9,332 nucleotides of DNA from an uncultured Clostridia bacterium (GTDB lineage Bacteria; Bacillota; Clostridia; Christensenellales; Aristaeellaceae), in NCBI GenBank assembly GCA_947600345.1, contig CANQGC010000098.1, forward strand, positions 1 to 9,332, read 5' to 3'. A program made the position numbers and the translations under genes. This document shows positions 6,609-9,332 of the stretch, one piece after another. Position 1 is the stretch's first letter. The number at the start of each line of letters is the position of its first letter. Below the pieces are notes generated by a model. It searched no databases. It was not told the DNA's origin and saw only the letters and a list, made by a program, of their open reading frames with translations.

Positions 6609-7370
6609 ATGAAGTTCAACGCGGAGAAGGTTCGGGATCAGGTGGTACAGTGGACCAGGGACTGGTTCGAGGTCAACGGCAGGGACTGCAACGCCGTGCT
6701 GGGCATTTCCGGCGGCAAGGATTCCACCATCGCGGCGGCGGTGTGCGTGGCGGCGCTGGGCAAGGAGCGCGTGGTGGGCATACGGATGCCCAACGGCGTG
6801 CAGCACGACATCGACGTCTCCCGGGCGGTGACGCAGTTCCTGGGCATACGCTCCTATGAGATCAACATCAAGGGCGCTTACGACGCCACCATGGAGGCGC
6901 TGATGGGCTCGATGGGCGAGATCAGCAACCAGACCATCGTCAACCTCCCGCCCCGGCTGCGCATGGCCACGCTCTACGCCGCCAGCCAGAGCCTGAACGG
7001 CCGGGTGGTCAACACCAGCAACCTGTCCGAGGACTGGGTGGGCTACGCCACGCGCTACGGCGACACCGCCGGCGACTTCAGCCCGCTCTCCAAGCTCACC
7101 GTGCAGGAGGTCAAGGCCGTGGGCCGCGCGCTGGGCCTGCCGGAGGAGTTCATCGAAAAGCCGCCCATCGACGGCCTCTGCGGCAAGACCGACGAGGACA
7201 ACCTGGGCTTCACCTACGCGGCGCTGGACCGCTACATCCGCACCGGCGTCTGCGAGGACGCGGAGGCAAAGGCGAAGATCGACCGCCTGCACAAAATCAA
7301 CCTCTTCAAGCTCGCCCCGCTCCCGGTCTACGAGCTCCCCGAAGAGGACTTCAGTATTTATGAAGATTGA
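6609..7370 (+). CDS. nadE: Ammonia-dependent NAD(+) synthetase
   Basis: This 253-residue cytoplasmic enzyme makes NAD from nicotinic acid adenine dinucleotide, ATP and ammonia, the last step of NAD synthesis. The ATP-pyrophosphatase loop SGGKDS is at 34-39, preceded by AVLGI. Further family blocks are LPPRLRMATLYAAS, VVNTSNLSEDWVGY, TRYGDTAGDFSPLSKLTVQEV and the late GKTDEDNLGFTYAALD segment. It lacks the N-terminal glutaminase domain, and the length is normal for the ammonia-using form. The ATG follows GGGAGG at 6595-6600 and lies 31 bases after the protease gene, with no promoter visible in between, so it is likely part of the same transcript. Its stop overlaps the next gene's start by 11 bases. 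Confidence 0.93.
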   Translation: MKFNAEKVRDQVVQWTRDWFEVNGRDCNAVLGISGGKDSTIAAAVCVAALGKERVVGIRMPNGVQHDIDVSRAVTQFLGIRSYEINIKGAYDATMEALMGSMGEISNQTIVNLPPRLRMATLYAASQSLNGRVVNTSNLSEDWVGYATRYGDTAGDFSPLSKLTVQEVKAVGRALGLPEEFIEKPPIDGLCGKTDEDNLGFTYAALDRYIRTGVCEDAEAKAKIDRLHKINLFKLAPLPVYELPEEDFSIYED

Positions 7371-8151
7371 TTCCTCCGGGCAAGCGCCGGGAAAAAAACC
7401 GCGCAAGCCCATGCTCTTCGAGGTCTGCTGCGGGAGCGCGGAGGACGTGATCGAGGCGGCGAAGGGCGGCGCGGGGCGGGTCGAGCTCAACAGCGACCTG
7501 TTCCACGGCGGGCTGACGCCGAGCATCGGTTCGCTGCGCGTCGCCCGGCGGAGCGTGGAGATTCCGATCCTTTGCATGGTGCGGCCCCGGGAGGGCGGCT
7601 TCTGCTACAGCGAGGCGGAGTTTCAAGTCATGCTCGAGGACGCGCGGCTGCTGCTGGAGAACGGCGCGGACGGCATCGTATTCGGCTTCCTGCACGAGGA
7701 CGGCACGGTGGACGAGGCCCGCACGGCGCGGATGCTCGAGGTCATCGGCCCCGGGACCAGCGTGTTCCACCGGGCCATCGACGTGACGCCCGACCCCCTC
7801 GCCGCGCTGGACGCGCTGATTCGACTGGGCGTGGACCGGGTGCTGACCAGCGGCCAGGCCCCGACCGCCATCGAGGGCGCGGAGACGATCCTCCGGATGA
7901 TCGAGCGCGCCGCGGGCCGCATCGAGATCCTGCCCGGCGGCGGCATCAAGCTCCACAACGCCGCCCGGTGCCGCGACCTCTTCCACGTCCCCGCCCTCCA
8001 CGGCACGCTGCACAAGCGCCTGCGCGACTCCAGCTGCCAATCCAACCCCGCCCTCCACTTCAGCGCCACCACCCTCCCCCCGGAGGACGAATACAAACTG
8101 ATCGACGCCGAAGCCGTAGCTTCCCTCAATCGAATCCTCAACGAAGCCTAA
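7360..8151 (+). CDS. cutC: CutC family protein
   Basis: This 263-residue TIM-barrel-like cytoplasmic protein belongs to the CutC family, historically tied to copper tolerance although the biochemical role is unsettled. The family motifs appear in order: FEVCCGSAEDVIEAAKGGA, RVELNSDLFHGGLTPSIGS (40-58), ILCMVRPREGGFCYSEAEF (70-88), GADGIVFGFL (102-111), FHRAIDVTPDP (136-146), GVDRVLTSGQ (157-166), then LPGGGIKLHN (191-200). The ATG at 7360 sits inside the end of nadE with GAAGAGG at 7341-7347 upstream. It adds about 17 charged residues before the usual start region, so M18 could be the real start, but no ribosome site precedes it. The overlap points to translational coupling with nadE; no pathway link between the two is known to me. 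Confidence 0.9.
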   Translation: MKIDSSGQAPGKKPRKPMLFEVCCGSAEDVIEAAKGGAGRVELNSDLFHGGLTPSIGSLRVARRSVEIPILCMVRPREGGFCYSEAEFQVMLEDARLLLENGADGIVFGFLHEDGTVDEARTARMLEVIGPGTSVFHRAIDVTPDPLAALDALIRLGVDRVLTSGQAPTAIEGAETILRMIERAAGRIEILPGGGIKLHNAARCRDLFHVPALHGTLHKRLRDSSCQSNPALHFSATTLPPEDEYKLIDAEAVASLNRILNEA

Positions 8152-8162
8152 ACCAAAACGAA

Positions 8163-8197
8163 GGACTCCGCCCCTCGGATCTATAGGGGCGGAGTCC
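8163..8197. terminator. Strong 13-bp hairpin, probable bidirectional terminator
   Basis: GGACTCCGCCCCT (8163-8175) pairs perfectly with AGGGGCGGAGTCC (8185-8197) around a 9-base loop, 11 bases after the cutC stop. On the plus strand no T run follows. On the minus strand the stem is followed by TTCGTTTTGGTTT, which is T-rich, so it may act best on transcripts from the ABC transporter side. Confidence 0.6.
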
Positions 8198-8235
8198 GTG
8201 CTTCGCACAAAGGAATCAATTGAGGAACCGACGCA

Positions 8236-8272
8236 GGACTTCCGGCGGTCGGCCTTATGCCGCCGGAAGTCC
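8236..8272. terminator. Second perfect 13-bp hairpin in the convergent gap
   Basis: GGACTTCCGGCGG (8236-8248) pairs with CCGCCGGAAGTCC (8260-8272) around an 11-base loop. Like the neighbouring hairpin it starts GGACT and ends AGTCC. No T run follows on either strand, so the role as a terminator is uncertain; it may be a repeat element. Confidence 0.45.
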
Positions 8273-8299
8273 GTCGCCCAAACGCGGCAGCAGATGGAA

Positions 8300-8314
8300 G
8301 GCGGCACTGCCGCC
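8300..8314. terminator. Short hairpin directly after the ABC ATPase stop
   Basis: GGCGGC (8300-8305) pairs with GCCGCC (8309-8314) around a 3-base loop. On the minus strand it begins two bases after the ATPase gene's TGA. It could end that transcript together with the stems beyond it, although no T run follows. Confidence 0.4.
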
Positions 8315-8315
8315 C

Positions 8316-9056
8316 TCAGAGGATTTTGGCGAGGAAGTCCTGGAGGCGCGGGTTGTTGGGATGGGTGAAGATCTGGTCGGGCGCGCCCTCCTCGAGCAGA
8401 CGCCCCTCGGCCATGAATAGCACGCGGTCGCCCACCTCCCGGGCGAAGCCCATCTCGTGAGTGACGACCACCATCGTCATGCCCTCGCGGGCCAGATCCT
8501 TCATGACCTCCAGAACCTCGCCCACCATCTCCGGGTCGAGCGCGGAGGTCGGCTCGTCGAAGAGCATCACGTCCGGCTCCATGCACAGCGCGCGCACGAT
8601 GGCGATGCGCTGCTTCTGGCCGCCCGAGAGCTGGTTCGGATAGGCGTTCGCGCGGTCCGCCAGGCCCACGCGCTCGAGCAAAGCCATCGCCATCTTCTCG
8701 GCATCCTCCTTGCTCTTCTTGCGCAGCTCCACCGGCGCGACGGTCATGTTGCGCAAAACCGTCATGTTCGGGAACAGATTGAAGTGCTGGAACACCATGC
8801 CCATCTTCTGGCGGTGCAGATTGATGTTCACCTTCGGGTCCGTGATGTCCACGCCCTCGAAGGTGATCGTGCCCTTCGTGGGCATCTCCAGCAGGTTCAG
8901 GCAGCGCAGGAAGGTGGACTTGCCCGAGCCGGACGGCCCGATCACGACCACGACCTCGCCCTTGTGGATGTCGGTGGACACGCCGTTCAGCGCGTGAATC
9001 TTGCCGCCAAAGTGCTTCTCCAGGTCGCGCACCTGAATCAAAGTATCAGTGGTCAC
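8316..9056 (-). CDS. Polar amino-acid ABC transporter ATP-binding protein (GlnQ-like)
   Basis: This 246-residue ATPase powers uptake of a polar amino acid from a binding protein through the membrane permease encoded just upstream. It has all ABC motifs: Walker A GPSGSGKST at 40-48, Q-loop Q90 in MVFQHFNLFP, signature LSGGQKQR at 143-150, Walker B VMLFDEPTSALDPE at 163-176, and H-loop H200 in VVTHEMGFA. The sequence around the Q-loop and the length fit the GlnQ/ArtP/HisP group; the exact amino acid cannot be told. The start is a GTG at 9056, inside the end of the permease gene (11-base overlap), with GGAGG at 9067-9071, 10 bases upstream. The overlap shows they form one operon, whose binding-protein gene is probably outside the window. 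Confidence 0.94.
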   Translation of the reverse strand: MTTDTLIQVRDLEKHFGGKIHALNGVSTDIHKGEVVVVIGPSGSGKSTFLRCLNLLEMPTKGTITFEGVDITDPKVNINLHRQKMGMVFQHFNLFPNMTVLRNMTVAPVELRKKSKEDAEKMAMALLERVGLADRANAYPNQLSGGQKQRIAIVRALCMEPDVMLFDEPTSALDPEMVGEVLEVMKDLAREGMTMVVVTHEMGFAREVGDRVLFMAEGRLLEEGAPDQIFTHPNNPRLQDFLAKIL

Positions 9057-9332
9057 TGTTGCGCAGCCTCCTCTCCAGTACGCCCACGAGCTTCGTGAAG
9101 AACATCACCACGACCAGATAGATCAGCGCCACCGCCAATAGCGGCATGAACGGCGAATAGGTGCGGCTGCGGATGATGTCGCCCGCCTTCGTCAGATCCT
9201 GAATGGCCACATAGCCCGCGACCGACGTCTCCTTCAGGAGCGCGATGAACTCGTTCGCCAGCGACGGCAGCACGTTCTTGATCGTCTGCGGGATCACGAT
9301 GAAGCGCATCGTCTGCAGGTAGTTGAAGCCCA
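9046..9332 (-). CDS. Amino-acid ABC transporter permease (partial, 5' end outside window)
   Basis: Only the C-terminal 94 or so residues are present; the frame stays open to the window edge, and the ATG at 9309 is an internal Met. The visible part contains the conserved cytoplasmic coupling (EAA) loop, read as GFNYLQTMRFIVIPQ, followed by NVLPSLANEFIALLKETSVAGY, a standard block of HisM/GlnP-type permeases. A final membrane helix (about LLAVALIYLVVVMFF) and a basic tail RRLRNSDH close the protein. It pairs with the overlapping ATPase gene. The family is clear; the substrate is not. Confidence 0.92.
   Translation of the reverse strand, partial: GFNYLQTMRFIVIPQTIKNVLPSLANEFIALLKETSVAGYVAIQDLTKAGDIIRSRTYSPFMPLLAVALIYLVVVMFFTKLVGVLERRLRNSDH

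Larger units (their letters stand above)
8152..8315. other. Convergent intergenic region with three stem-loops
   Basis: This 164-base gap separates the ends of cutC (plus) and the ABC ATPase gene (minus). It contains hairpins at 8163-8197, 8236-8272 and 8300-8314, plus a small GTGC/GCAC stem at 8198-8208. Short open frames that cross it lack ribosome sites and read through the palindromes, so no gene is called. Confidence 0.7.

Noticed and set aside
2873..6619. Very long open frame on the minus strand, opposite the SpoIID-like and caspase-like genes
   Set aside because: It is a low-complexity His/Gln/Arg/Ala-rich translation typical of antisense frames in GC-rich genes. The plus-strand frames carry clear domains, signal peptides and ribosome sites.

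Overview
The window is strongly GC-rich bacterial DNA with G/C-ended codons, close Shine-Dalgarno sites of the GGAGG type and sigma-A-like TATAAT promoters. A SpoIID/LytB-family wall enzyme, a TauE/SafE permease, a CutC protein and ammonia-dependent NadE together suggest a GC-rich Gram-positive of the Bacillota, most likely a Clostridia-class gut-type lineage. That placement is inference from gene content and style; no rRNA or marker gene is present.

Layout. 1-243: non-coding DNA packed with inverted repeats, including three small triloop hairpins in a row, a 14-bp stem with a large loop and a 16-bp near-perfect palindrome. 244-1722 (minus): a membrane-anchored FHA protein followed by a zinc-ribbon Nudix hydrolase of the NudC type, 18 bases apart and probably one transcript. 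1723-1965: a divergent promoter region whose two promoters share a nearly identical 19-base core in mirror orientation. 1966-8151 (plus): a TauE/SafE (TSUP) permease, then after 118 bases a tight run of four genes: a SpoIID-like secreted protein with an SH3 tail, a secreted caspase-like cysteine protease with two Ig-like (BIG2) domains and an EF-hand loop, nadE and cutC. 8152-8315: a convergent intergenic region with two perfect 13-bp hairpins and one smaller hairpin. 8316-9332 (minus): an amino-acid ABC transporter ATPase and the C-terminal part of its permease, cut by the window edge.

How the genes may work together. nadE (NAD synthesis) and nudC (NAD(H) or NAD-RNA hydrolysis) lie in the same window but on opposite strands, so a functional link is only suggestive. 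The most notable unit is the SpoIID-like/caspase-like pair (2840-6577). Both products carry export signals, the genes are 12 bases apart, and the second appears to rely on translation of the first. A peptidoglycan-acting enzyme with a wall-binding SH3 domain next to a potentially calcium-responsive extracellular caspase-fold protease could form an uncharacterised cell-surface module. The domain calls are well supported; the joint function is inference.
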